Assembly: GCA_030430535.1 (NCBI GenBank)
Contig: JAUIKY010000026.1
Span: 1 to 49,943, forward strand
DNA: 49,943 nt
Reading direction: 5' to 3'
Origin: Bacteroidia bacterium
GTDB taxonomy: Bacteria > Bacteroidota > Bacteroidia > Flavobacteriales > Flavobacteriaceae
Part shown: piece after piece, positions 1 to 7,082 of the stretch
Position numbering within the stretch: position 1 is the stretch's first letter
Layout of the letters: the number at the start of each line of letters is the position of its first letter
Notes under the pieces: model-generated
What the model was told of the DNA's origin: nothing
The model's input: only the letters and a program-made list of their open reading frames with translations
The model's database searches: none
Position numbers and translations under genes: made by a program

Positions 1-316
1 GGAAACTGCTGAACAGTTTCTCCTGGTAGTTCTTTTTGCCTTGCATCCCTAAAAATAAGAACTTTCAGGCAAATCTGAAAATTTTAAACTATATTTGAGT
101 CTTGTGCAACAGGCACAACGGCTATAAGTCATGCCGCGATTGTGGCTTGATTTGAGTAACTTTAAAGAAATTAAAAATTGGTCACGGCGGAAAGTAGCGC
201 TTTTAGACTTGCGCCGCCAGTGCTTGCATTTTGAGTTCCATTTTCCAACGCAACGCAAGTCCATGTGCGGCACGCCACATAGCCAGGACCGTTGTAACTA
301 ATTTTAGAGAAACCCA
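1..316. other. GC-rich non-coding block left of the first cassette gene
   Basis: No convincing gene is seen here. The stretch 181-240 has 32 G/C of 60 bases by my count, far above both the AT-rich gene that follows (16 of 60 at 361-420) and ordinary core genes (24 of 60 at 10141-10200). A 74-codon frame can be read on the minus strand from 273 to 49, but it has a Cys/Arg/Lys/Ser-rich composition, no recognisable domain and no ribosome-binding signal, so I do not call it. The block holds small imperfect hairpins (187-218; 257-277) and one copy of the GTTGCACAAG core on the minus strand (101-110). It is probably repeat or element-end sequence that continues out of the window. Confidence 0.5.
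101..118 (-). repeat. Inverted copy of the cassette core with a 6-bp hairpin
   Basis: On the minus strand 110-101 reads GTTGCACAAG, identical over ten bases to the inner right-end core of the second cassette (49835-49844). Bases 102-107 (TTGTGC) pair with 113-118 (GCACAA) around a five-base loop. The copy points opposite to the two full elements, so it may be the end of a third, oppositely oriented element lying mostly outside the window. A ten-base match alone could be chance. The position beside another element is what makes it worth recording. Confidence 0.4.
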
Positions 317-1342
317 TTGTTAGTTTATAAATATCGAGGAGGAACAAAAGAAATTATGGAAAGAGATATTAAATCTCTAGAGGAAAATTATTTTTGGAGT
401 TCTTCAATAGATGCACTAAATGACCCTTGGGAAACAATAGTCAAGTCAGATAAGTTTCAAAAACAATCTAAATCTATAGGTTGGTTTTTAAATCAAAAAA
501 GGAAAGGTGCTTTATCAAAAGTTCACGATGCTTTAATGAATCTTCTTGAAGCTTTGAAAAAAGCTGGAATTTATTCATTATCAGGTAATGCTATGGATGA
601 AATTCTTTGGGCTCACTATGCAAATGGTCATAAAGGATTCTGCATTGAATATGATTTAGATAAACTTTTAAATAGTTATTCTGGAACTTTCTTTTCTTTT
701 CCAATTATTTATACAAAAAATCCACCTAACATTGAATTGTCAGATATCCCGAGTAAAAATCAAGAATTGATTAAAAAACTAGCTGGATACAAATCACAAA
801 GATGGAACTATGAACAAGAATACAGAATTACGACAAATTTTTCTGGTCCATATTATTATGAGTTTGATGCATTAAAGTCAATTTATTTTGGATTAAGAAT
901 GGAAAATGACTTTAAAGATTTGATAATGAAAAAATTAAAAGGTCGTGGCATCAAATATTATCAAGTGGAACAAGTTGAGAAAAGCTATAAACTTAAAATA
1001 AAGCCAGTTATAGACCCTTATTTAAAAGAACCAAAATATCTAACTCAAATACCAAAGAGTATTGTTGGTAATAATAAAATTGGGTTTAAAATAGTTAAGA
1101 AAAACTATGCAGAAATTATAAAAAGAGGAGATATGGAAGTTCTATTAAACTCTGAAATCAGTCAAAAAGAATTAATTGAATTTTCCGAATATCTAAAACT
1201 GAATATATTTGGAAGTGCAAAGAATTTTTTCATTCGTTACTATTTAGACGAACAGGAAGTATTTGGAGTAGCTTGGGCTGTTTATAGTATAATAAATGAT
1301 AAAGTTAATTACCATATTAATGACATAACAAATAAAAACTAG
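317..1342 (+). CDS. DUF2971 family protein
   Basis: The product is 341 aa and its cellular role is unknown. The N-terminal two thirds fits DUF2971: an opening MLVYKYRG, NDPWE at 35-39, the family's WAHYANGHKGFCIEYD block (98-113), and a WNYEQEYRI block (163-171). The last 110 residues or so (about 230-341) are not part of the usual DUF2971 core and I do not recognise them. The start is a TTG at 317, chosen because DUF2971 proteins typically open with a YKYR-like motif; the next ATG (355) would remove it. No signal peptide or membrane segment is seen. The gene is much more AT-rich than the core genes to its right and stands alone between the repeat-like ends of cassette A, which suggests horizontal acquisition. 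DUF2971 genes are often accessory; a defence role is possible but not shown here. Confidence 0.8.
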   Translation: MLVYKYRGGTKEIMERDIKSLEENYFWSSSIDALNDPWETIVKSDKFQKQSKSIGWFLNQKRKGALSKVHDALMNLLEALKKAGIYSLSGNAMDEILWAHYANGHKGFCIEYDLDKLLNSYSGTFFSFPIIYTKNPPNIELSDIPSKNQELIKKLAGYKSQRWNYEQEYRITTNFSGPYYYEFDALKSIYFGLRMENDFKDLIMKKLKGRGIKYYQVEQVEKSYKLKIKPVIDPYLKEPKYLTQIPKSIVGNNKIGFKIVKKNYAEIIKRGDMEVLLNSEISQKELIEFSEYLKLNIFGSAKNFFIRYYLDEQEVFGVAWAVYSIINDKVNYHINDITNKN

Positions 1343-1424
1343 TTACAACATTGGTAACCGTTGCACAACCCTATAATTTTATAAAAACATGATATAAAAA
1401 CGCCCATTTTAAGGGCGTTTGTTG
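1342..1424 (+). repeat. Right-end repeat of cassette A
   Basis: GTTACAAC (1342-1349), ATT, GGTAACC (1353-1359), GTTGCACAAC (1360-1369), a tract around 1373-1388 and the CGCCC/GGGCG hairpin. From 1350 to 1423 it aligns without a gap to 49825-49898, with 60 identities in 74 positions by my hand count. The first 19 positions contain a 16-base perfect match. Confidence 0.8.
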
Positions 1425-1428
1425 TTTT
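1397..1428 (+). terminator. Rho-independent terminator inside the cassette A right end
   Basis: An 8-bp stem AAACGCCC (1398-1405) with GGGCGTTT (1413-1420), a seven-base loop, then GTTGTTTT. It would end transcription of the DUF2971 gene. The same hairpin, at the same distance from the core, follows the second cassette gene. Confidence 0.7.
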
Positions 1429-1658
1429 AGAACGTAACTTACAGTCTAATTTCCAGATAGCCATATGGGCTTAAAATGGCTCCTACAGCAGCCTTAAATC
1501 GGCAAAAAGCAATGCGCAGACCTACCGCCCCACTTTTACTGGACTTACAACAAACAGTCTTAAAATTTTATGTCCGAGTAAAGATAACAGCTCCAATCCA
1601 AAAAAATCACTAAATTTAGTTCCGAAAAATACGGCACATTATTTGTTGCTTTACCGCT
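1429..1658. other. Intergenic stretch between cassette A and the TPR gene
   Basis: No gene is called. A stop-free stretch of 42 codons lies on the minus strand (1567-1439) with no ATG; it ends in a TAA just beyond the cassette terminator. It may be a decayed gene end or part of a dispersed repeat. A TTATTTG run near 1640 is close to, but does not match, the TAnnTTTG promoter box expected in this phylum, so I do not call a promoter. Confidence 0.4.
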
Positions 1659-2615
1659 ATGAAAAATAAAATCCTTCTCCTACTTATTATCGTTCCGTTT
1701 ATCGGGTTTGCACAAGCCAACAAATTATTGCGGCAGGCCAAACGCAGCAACAATTCCAACGAGAAAATAGAACTCCTTACCCAAGCCATAGCTTTAGAGC
1801 CCAAAAACTGGGATGCTTATTTTTACCGTGCCTTGGCCAAAAACGATATGGGCGATTATGGCGGGGCTATTGTCGATTACTCTAAAATCATCGTGGAAGC
1901 TCCCGATGCCGACACCTATTACAACCGGGGCAATTCCCGATTCAGCATAAAAGATTTTAACGGCGCCAAAGAAGATTATGCGAAAGCCTACATGCTGGAC
2001 GATAGTTTTGTTGACGCCCTGTACAGCTTGGCCTGCGTTAAATTTGAATTGGGCGAATTCGAAGAAGCCATTGAGGATTTTAACCAAGTGATAAAAAAAG
2101 TACCCGACCAACCCAACACCTATATTCTTCGTGCTGCGGCCTACCGCGCTCAGGAAAACTACGAAAAGGCGGCCCAAGATTACACAACGGCCATTTATAT
2201 TGAACCCTCGGCCGATGCTTTTTTTAACCGAGGAGCCTTTTATATGGACATCAATTATTACCAACAAGCCAACGACGACCTCAACAAGGCCATTCGCTTA
2301 AACAACAACCATGCCTTCGCTTATTTTTACAGAGGTGCTTCGCATTTGATGCTGGGGAAATTTACCGATGCGATTTCAGATTTCAATAAAGCCATCACTT
2401 TTGATGCCAATGATTTTGATGCCCATTTGGGATTGGCCATTTCGTACTACAAATTAAAAGATGTTGAAAACGCAAAAGCCAATTTTGAGCGTGCGAACAA
2501 CATCCTATCCATTCCACAGGATGTGAACAGCGTTGAGCCCTACAGCAATACGTACTGGTTTCAAAACCAATATTATTATTTTAGCAACAATATTGGGCTG
2601 ATTGCGAAATTGTAG
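1659..2615 (+). CDS. Secreted tetratricopeptide repeat protein
   Basis: The product is 318 aa. Residues 1-18 form a typical signal peptide (Lys-rich start, hydrophobic core, FAQA cleavage region), so it should act in the periplasm or at the outer membrane. The rest is a run of about seven 34-residue TPR units (roughly 32-285) with the usual pattern of Tyr/Ala/Gly and acidic pairs, for example AYFYRGASHLMLGKFTDAIS. TPR arrays are protein-interaction scaffolds; the partner cannot be told. The C-terminal 35 residues are rich in Asn, Tyr and Phe and lie outside the repeats. It stands alone, preceded by the cassette A region and followed by repeats, so context gives no function. The start ATG at 1659 gives the complete signal peptide. 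Confidence 0.85.
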   Translation: MKNKILLLLIIVPFIGFAQANKLLRQAKRSNNSNEKIELLTQAIALEPKNWDAYFYRALAKNDMGDYGGAIVDYSKIIVEAPDADTYYNRGNSRFSIKDFNGAKEDYAKAYMLDDSFVDALYSLACVKFELGEFEEAIEDFNQVIKKVPDQPNTYILRAAAYRAQENYEKAAQDYTTAIYIEPSADAFFNRGAFYMDINYYQQANDDLNKAIRLNNNHAFAYFYRGASHLMLGKFTDAISDFNKAITFDANDFDAHLGLAISYYKLKDVENAKANFERANNILSIPQDVNSVEPYSNTYWFQNQYYYFSNNIGLIAKL

Positions 2616-2651
2616 GGTTTCTGAACTAAAACTTTAATTTAGGTAAGGCTC

Positions 2652-2902
2652 TCGTGTCATTGCAACCAGGTACAGCCTGCACTGAGCGCAGTCGAAGTGT
2701 GGCAATCTCATAAATGAAAGCATTAATTCAACAGATTCCCGCGCTATCGCTGGGAATGACGAAAGATTGTAAACCATTGACATCAAACATAATTGTCTTT
2801 GCTAGGAGGTAGCCTGCACTAGTGCATTCGAAGTGAAGCAATCTTAGTATCAGAACTTCGATTAAAACAGATTACTTCGGTCATGCTTCCCTCGTAATGA
2901 CG
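2652..2902. repeat. Two diverged copies of a dispersed intergenic repeat
   Basis: Two units of about 105-110 bp follow each other, 2653-2761 and 2790-2901. Each has a GCCTGCACT block, a TCGAAGTG block and GCAATCT in the same order, and each ends in (G)GGAATGACG or CGTAATGACG. The first unit contains CTGAGCGCAGTCGAAG, the core of the shorter 28-bp repeat found at 40611 and 41903. They fill the gap between the convergent TPR and rsmG genes. No coding potential is seen. Confidence 0.65.
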
Positions 2903-2914
2903 ATAAAATTGCAA

Positions 2915-3541
2915 TTATTTATACTTTAAAGGCAAATGCACCACTTTTTTGGTTTCAAAAAAATCTTCGGTGTAAAAATCGCTTAAATTGTAAATGGTCG
3001 TGGTGCGGTAATCTTGAAGTTCTTCGGTTAAATCGCCTCCTTTTAAATACAGAATACCGTTTTTAAGTTCGTGGCATTGTTCTTTGGCTATTTTACCCTT
3101 AACCCAACGCACAAAGGTTGGCATGGCAGCTACTGCGCGGCTCACAATAAAATCGTATTGTCCATCGGTATCCTCTACCCTGCTGTGCGTGGTTTTAACA
3201 TTGGTAAGCCCCAAGCCTTCAACTACCTCATCGACCACCTTCAGTTTTTTGGCTATGCTATCCACCAAATGAAACGAACATTCTGGATGCAAAATCGCCA
3301 ACGGCACTCCCGGAAATCCGCCACCGGTGCCTACATCCAAAATTTTCGAGCCCGATTTAAAGCTTAACACCTTGGCAATGCCCAGTGAGTGCAACACGTG
3401 CCTTAAGTACAGTTCGTCAATATCTTTACGAGATACTACGTTTATTTTTAAATTCCAATCTTGGTAAAGCAATTCCAACTTTTTAAACTGCTCAATCTGC
3501 TTTTCGGTAAGATTTGGGAAATACTTTAAAATAAGGTCCAT
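2915..3541 (-). CDS. rsmG: 16S rRNA (guanine-527-N7)-methyltransferase RsmG
   Basis: The 208-aa protein matches RsmG/GidB in length and layout. It methylates N7 of G527 in 16S rRNA using S-adenosylmethionine, in the cytoplasm. The family's N-terminal WNLKINVVSR block (29-38), the SAM-binding DVGTGGGFPG (69-78) and the later VSRAVA motif are all present. It is transcribed alone, divergent from the desaturase to its right and convergent with the TPR gene. The ATG at 3541 gives a standard N terminus. A TAnnTTTG-type box lies 18 nt upstream. Confidence 0.95.
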   Translation of the reverse strand: MDLILKYFPNLTEKQIEQFKKLELLYQDWNLKINVVSRKDIDELYLRHVLHSLGIAKVLSFKSGSKILDVGTGGGFPGVPLAILHPECSFHLVDSIAKKLKVVDEVVEGLGLTNVKTTHSRVEDTDGQYDFIVSRAVAAMPTFVRWVKGKIAKEQCHELKNGILYLKGGDLTEELQDYRTTTIYNLSDFYTEDFFETKKVVHLPLKYK

Positions 3542-3558
3542 CGATGTTAAATTTTCAA

Positions 3559-3592
3559 CAAAAATATGGTTTTTAAATACATATTTTTACAA
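3559..3592 (-). promoter_or_regulatory. Probable rsmG promoter
   Basis: On the minus strand, TATTTTTG at 3566-3559 fits the Bacteroidota TAnnTTTG box and a TTG lies 23 nt further upstream (3592-3590). The spacing is at the upper end of the usual range, so this is a moderate call. Confidence 0.4.
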
Positions 3593-3623
3593 AAATTCGT
3601 TACAACTTAACTGGGTTTATACC

Positions 3624-3631
3624 TATCTTTG
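3624..3631 (+). promoter_or_regulatory. Probable -7 box of the desaturase gene
   Basis: TATCTTTG fits the TAnnTTTG consensus of the Bacteroidota primary sigma factor and lies 55 nt before the ATG at 3686. No clear TTG is at the ideal upstream distance. Confidence 0.45.
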
Positions 3632-3685
3632 CCCTCCGGGTATGATCAATCAAATTAAAAAAATTAATCATATTAAAAAGCCAGC

Positions 3686-4786
3686 ATGACAAAACAAGCA
3701 CTTTCATTTTCAAGAACTGACTCTGCTAAATTTTTCAGAACACTAAATAAAAGGGTAAACGCTTATTTTAAGGAAAATCAAATAAAGCGTACGGGAAATT
3801 GGAAAATATGGGTAAAAACCATTGTGATGTTTTCCCTGTTTTTAACCCCTTATTTCCTGTTATTAACCTTAAACCTGCCAGGTTGGGCCCAATTGCTTTT
3901 AACCATTGTTATGGGCATAGGCATGGCCGGCGTGGGCATGAATGTGATGCACGATGGCAACCACGGTTCGTTTTCAAATAAAGAGTGGGTTAATCGTTTA
4001 ATGGGAAGCAGTATTTACATTCTTGCCGGAAATGTTTACAACTGGAAGGTACAGCACAACGTATTGCACCACACCTATACCAACGTACACGGTCATGATG
4101 AAGATTTGGATGCTGGACGAATCCTGCGTTTCACAAAACATTCTGAATGGAAATGGTACCACCGTTTTCAGCATTATTATTCCATTTTGTTGTACGGCCT
4201 ATTGACCATCAACTGGGCAATCACTACCGATTGGATGCAGATGAAACGTTATATGAAACGTAAATTGTCTTACGGAAAATTCCCAAATCCGGTTTGGAAT
4301 TGGAGCAAATTGGTCATTTCAAAAATTATTTATGTGAGCATTTGGATTGTTATCCCCATGTTGATTTTAGATATTGCTTGGTGGAAAATTTTAATCGGCT
4401 TTTTTGTGATGCACTACACCGCAGGATTAATTTTAAGCGTTGTATTCCAATTGGCGCACGTTATGGACGAAGCCGAAATGCCGCTACCCGAAAAAGATGG
4501 TACCATGAAAAACACTTGGGCCATTCACCAATTGAAAACCACCATCAATTTCAGCACCAAAAACAAGATTGTAAACTGGTTTACTGGCGGATTGAACCAC
4601 CAAGTGGAACACCATATTTTTCCGCACATTAGCCACGTGCACTATACCAAAATCTCTAAAATTGTTAGAGAAACTGCCAAAGAATTTAATTTACCTTATA
4701 ACGAATATAAAACAACCCGCAGTGCCATCATTTCCCACTTTAAATATTTAAGGGAAATGGGAAGAAAACCGGCACTGCAATTCTAA
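3686..4786 (+). CDS. Membrane acyl-lipid/acyl-CoA fatty acid desaturase
   Basis: A 366-aa integral membrane di-iron desaturase that would introduce a cis double bond into membrane fatty acyl chains. Three histidine boxes are present: HDGNH (89-93), HNVLHH (124-129) and QVEHH (306-310). A Gln in place of the first His of the third box is the hallmark of the front-end (delta-5/delta-6) or linoleoyl-CoA desaturase branch, but substrate and position cannot be read from sequence. Hydrophobic stretches occur at about 45-63, 68-88 and 212-255. No cytochrome b5 domain is fused, unlike many eukaryotic members, so an external electron donor is needed. It stands 25 bp before the aminotransferase gene; a shared transcript is possible but functionally unexplained. 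Membrane-fluidity adaptation is a plausible role. Confidence 0.9.
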   Translation: MTKQALSFSRTDSAKFFRTLNKRVNAYFKENQIKRTGNWKIWVKTIVMFSLFLTPYFLLLTLNLPGWAQLLLTIVMGIGMAGVGMNVMHDGNHGSFSNKEWVNRLMGSSIYILAGNVYNWKVQHNVLHHTYTNVHGHDEDLDAGRILRFTKHSEWKWYHRFQHYYSILLYGLLTINWAITTDWMQMKRYMKRKLSYGKFPNPVWNWSKLVISKIIYVSIWIVIPMLILDIAWWKILIGFFVMHYTAGLILSVVFQLAHVMDEAEMPLPEKDGTMKNTWAIHQLKTTINFSTKNKIVNWFTGGLNHQVEHHIFPHISHVHYTKISKIVRETAKEFNLPYNEYKTTRSAIISHFKYLREMGRKPALQF

Positions 4787-4811
4787 TCACAAATTTATTT
4801 AACTAAATTTC

Positions 4812-5996
4812 ATGCAATTACTATCTGATAGAATTTTAAACATGGCCACTTCTGCTACGTTGGCCATGGCAGCCAAAGCAAGAGAATTAAGAGGCGAAGG
4901 CAAAGATATTATTGGTTTAAGCCTTGGCGAGCCAGACTTTAACACCCCCGATTTTATTAAAGAGGCCGCTATTCAAGCGATTAACGACAATTACAATTCG
5001 TATTCGCCCGTTGATGGTTACGCCGATTTAAAAGACGCTATCATCACCAAATTTAAGCGCGACAACAACCTGACTTACACGCCATCGCAAGTGGTGGTTT
5101 CCACAGGTGCTAAACAATCGTTGTTCAACGTTGCTGGCGTGATGATTAATGATGGCGACGAGGTGATTTTACCATGTCCTTACTGGGTAAGCTATGCAGA
5201 TATCGTGAAATTATTTGGAGGTGTTCCGGTGGAAGTCAAAACCACTATCGCTACCGATTTTAAAATGACTGCCGAGCAATTGGAAGCCGCCATTACCCCT
5301 AAAACCAAAATGATGTGGTTCAGTTCGCCATGTAACCCAAGTGGTTCGGTCTACAGTAAAGACGAATTGAAAGCATTGGTTGATGTTTTAGCAAAATATC
5401 CAGACATTTATGTGGTTTCTGATGAAATTTATGAGCACATCAACTACGGTGAAGGCCATACCAGTATAGCCGAATTCGAAGAAATGTATGACCGTACTAT
5501 TACCGTAAACGGTGTATCGAAAGCGTTTGCTATGACGGGATGGCGTATCGGGTACATTGGTGCTCCTGAAAAAATAGCCCGTGCCTGCAACAAATTACAA
5601 GGTCAGGCTACAAGTGGTGCCAACTGTATCGCTCAACGTGCCGTTATCACGGCTTGCAACGAGTCGCCCGAAAAGGTAAAATACATGATCGACGAGTTTA
5701 AGCAACGTCGCGATTTAATTTTAGATTTATTGAACGACATTGAAGGCTTTAAGTGCAACGTGCCAGATGGTGCTTTTTATGTTTTCCCTAACGTAACGCA
5801 CTTCTTCGGAAAAACCTTAAAAGGTAAAAAGATAAACAATGCTTCAGATTTTTCATTGTTTTTATTGGAAGAAGCACTTGTTGCTACCGTTACCGGTGAA
5901 GCTTTTGGAAATCCAGATTGTATCAGGATTTCTTATGCCGCTTCAAACGAGCAAATTATCGAAGCTATGAAACGTATTAAAGAAGCCGTAAGCTAA
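4812..5996 (+). CDS. Pyridoxal-phosphate aminotransferase, aspartate aminotransferase type
   Basis: A 394-aa class I aminotransferase of fold type I, cytoplasmic, most like bacterial aspartate/prephenate-type aminotransferases. Visible residues are Asn175 in CNPSG, Asp204 and Tyr207 in SDEIYEH, the PLP Schiff-base Lys237 in SKAFAMTGWR, Arg245, and the substrate carboxylate-binding Arg372 in CIRIS. The length is right for the family. The exact amino donor (aspartate, tyrosine or prephenate) cannot be fixed from sequence. It follows the desaturase closely and ends at a clear terminator. Confidence 0.9.
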   Translation: MQLLSDRILNMATSATLAMAAKARELRGEGKDIIGLSLGEPDFNTPDFIKEAAIQAINDNYNSYSPVDGYADLKDAIITKFKRDNNLTYTPSQVVVSTGAKQSLFNVAGVMINDGDEVILPCPYWVSYADIVKLFGGVPVEVKTTIATDFKMTAEQLEAAITPKTKMMWFSSPCNPSGSVYSKDELKALVDVLAKYPDIYVVSDEIYEHINYGEGHTSIAEFEEMYDRTITVNGVSKAFAMTGWRIGYIGAPEKIARACNKLQGQATSGANCIAQRAVITACNESPEKVKYMIDEFKQRRDLILDLLNDIEGFKCNVPDGAFYVFPNVTHFFGKTLKGKKINNASDFSLFLLEEALVATVTGEAFGNPDCIRISYAASNEQIIEAMKRIKEAVS

Positions 5997-6017
5997 TTTA
6001 ATCGAGCCTATAAATTA

Positions 6018-6057
6018 AAAAAGCCTGTCTTATTCCTTGAATTTGACAGGTTTTTTT
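6018..6057 (+). terminator. Terminator of the aminotransferase gene
   Basis: CCTGTC (6024-6029) pairs with GACAGG (6045-6050), extended by flanking A/T pairs, followed by a seven-T run. The convergent lipoprotein gene ends at 6076. Confidence 0.75.
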
Positions 6058-6075
6058 ATTTAGCATCTGACTGCT

Positions 6076-6582
6076 TCAGAATGGTTCAAACCATTCGTTA
6101 AAACAATTGATGCTATCCAAGTGATTGATGGGTTCTATTTTCTCCGATTTGGTATTGGCACGCCAAGCTTTAAAAATGGTTTTTATTTTTAAGCTATCCG
6201 TTTTCTTTGCTAATACGATTAGATTTTCGTCGTTGTTGTTATTAATTTGACAATATCCAATTGTAACAAATTTAGAATCACCTTCTCTCGGTATCACCAA
6301 AGTATCTAAAACATTATATTCTCTTTCTAAAGAAGCCCCCCTTTCAACTCTGTTAAACAAGATTAAATTTTGATTTCGGTTTTGTAAATGCAAAATACCG
6401 TGCTTTGCACCCACATAATCACCATAAATTACCGTATCACTTATTTCCCCGTAACTTGATAGATGTTCAACACGCTTCAGTTCCGAAAAAGTTTTACCGA
6501 TAATCGAGTCATTTTTTTTATTGCTTTTTTCTGTGCAATTGAATAAAAATAATAGAGCGGAGAAATAGAGTAATTGTTTCAT
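6076..6582 (-). CDS. Small predicted lipoprotein, unknown function
   Basis: The product is 168 aa. The N terminus (Lys, a hydrophobic stretch, then LFLFNC with Cys16) is a lipoprotein signal of the loose Bacteroidota type, so the mature protein is probably lipid-anchored in the envelope. The following Ser/Asn/Lys-rich linker is usual for such proteins. I do not recognise the domain; the rest is predicted mostly beta-rich with paired Cys residues late in the chain (Cys111 and Cys161 by rough count). It is monocistronic, 76 bp from the next small gene in the same direction. Confidence 0.7.
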   Translation of the reverse strand: MKQLLYFSALLFLFNCTEKSNKKNDSIIGKTFSELKRVEHLSSYGEISDTVIYGDYVGAKHGILHLQNRNQNLILFNRVERGASLEREYNVLDTLVIPREGDSKFVTIGYCQINNNNDENLIVLAKKTDSLKIKTIFKAWRANTKSEKIEPINHLDSINCFNEWFEPF

Positions 6583-6658
6583 TAGTATTGTTTTAATAGC
6601 TTACAACTGCTGAAACAAAAATCATTCCATTAGCACCAGAAAAACGTTTGGTTACTTT

Positions 6659-6919
6659 TTACATAAAATACAAAAGCACTGCGATTATTACTGAAAGTAT
6701 TATGGCGACAAATAAAACCTGCTTTCTTTTTATTGCTCTATTTTCCTCTAAAATCCTGTGCTTTAACTTTTTCAATTCATAAGAACTTAGAGTTTCAGCT
6801 TTAGTTTCATACTTCTTCTTTTTAGAAACCGATAATGTATTTGAACCATTTCGTTTTGAAAGCTGATTCAAATTATTTCTAATTGAAGTAATCGCGGATT
6901 GCACAACACCAAAGCTCAT
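6659..6919 (-). CDS. Small protein with a C-terminal membrane anchor, unknown
   Basis: An 86-aa protein. Residues 1-65 are polar, helical and rich in Lys, Asn and Ser. The last 20 residues (about 67-86) are one hydrophobic helix ending at the C terminus, so it is probably a tail-anchored inner-membrane protein. No family is recognised. It could be expressed together with the lipoprotein gene downstream. The ATG at 6919 is the only reasonable start. Confidence 0.6.
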   Translation of the reverse strand: MSFGVVQSAITSIRNNLNQLSKRNGSNTLSVSKKKKYETKAETLSSYELKKLKHRILEENRAIKRKQVLFVAIILSVIIAVLLYFM

Positions 6920-7082
6920 AATTACTGAAGATTTAAATTCAATATATCAGTATAAAAACCAACTAAAAAGTTACAATACAAGTTAAGATTCTAAGTTCAA
7001 CAAACACATTTCACTTCCTAAAAAAGCAAACTATAAAATAAGATAAATGCTTAAATGCAGGCGATAACGATCTATAAAAAAA

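Larger units (their letters stand above)
280..1425 (+). mobile_element. Candidate single-gene cassette A (DUF2971 cargo)
   Basis: The element is defined by comparison with 49035-49900. Left end: TAGCCA (280-285), then GTTGTAAC (291-298), 18 nt before the start codon. Right end: GTTACAAC (1342-1349) overlapping the stop codon, three bases, GGTAACC (1353-1359), GTTGCACAAC (1360-1369), an AT tract, and a hairpin (1398-1420). The outer-facing GTTGTAAC and GTTACAAC are inverted copies. The cargo is one AT-rich gene. No recombinase, transposase or clear target duplication is visible. That this is a mobile unit is inference; the shared ends are seen directly. Confidence 0.45.

Noticed and set aside
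49-273. 74-codon minus-strand frame as a gene
   Set aside because: Cys/Arg-rich, unlike any family I know, lies in a structured GC-rich block and contains the repeat core; kept only as part of the block.
1342-1424. Canonical integron attC site
   Set aside because: The cores GTTGCAC, GTTACAA and GTTGTGC do not satisfy the GTTRRRY / RYYYAAC consensus, and no IntI-type gene is in the window.
6898-6912. Further copy of the cassette core (ATTGCACAACACC) at the start of the 86-aa gene
   Set aside because: Only nine or so bases match, it lies inside a coding region, and none of the accompanying motifs (GGTAACC, hairpin) is present.
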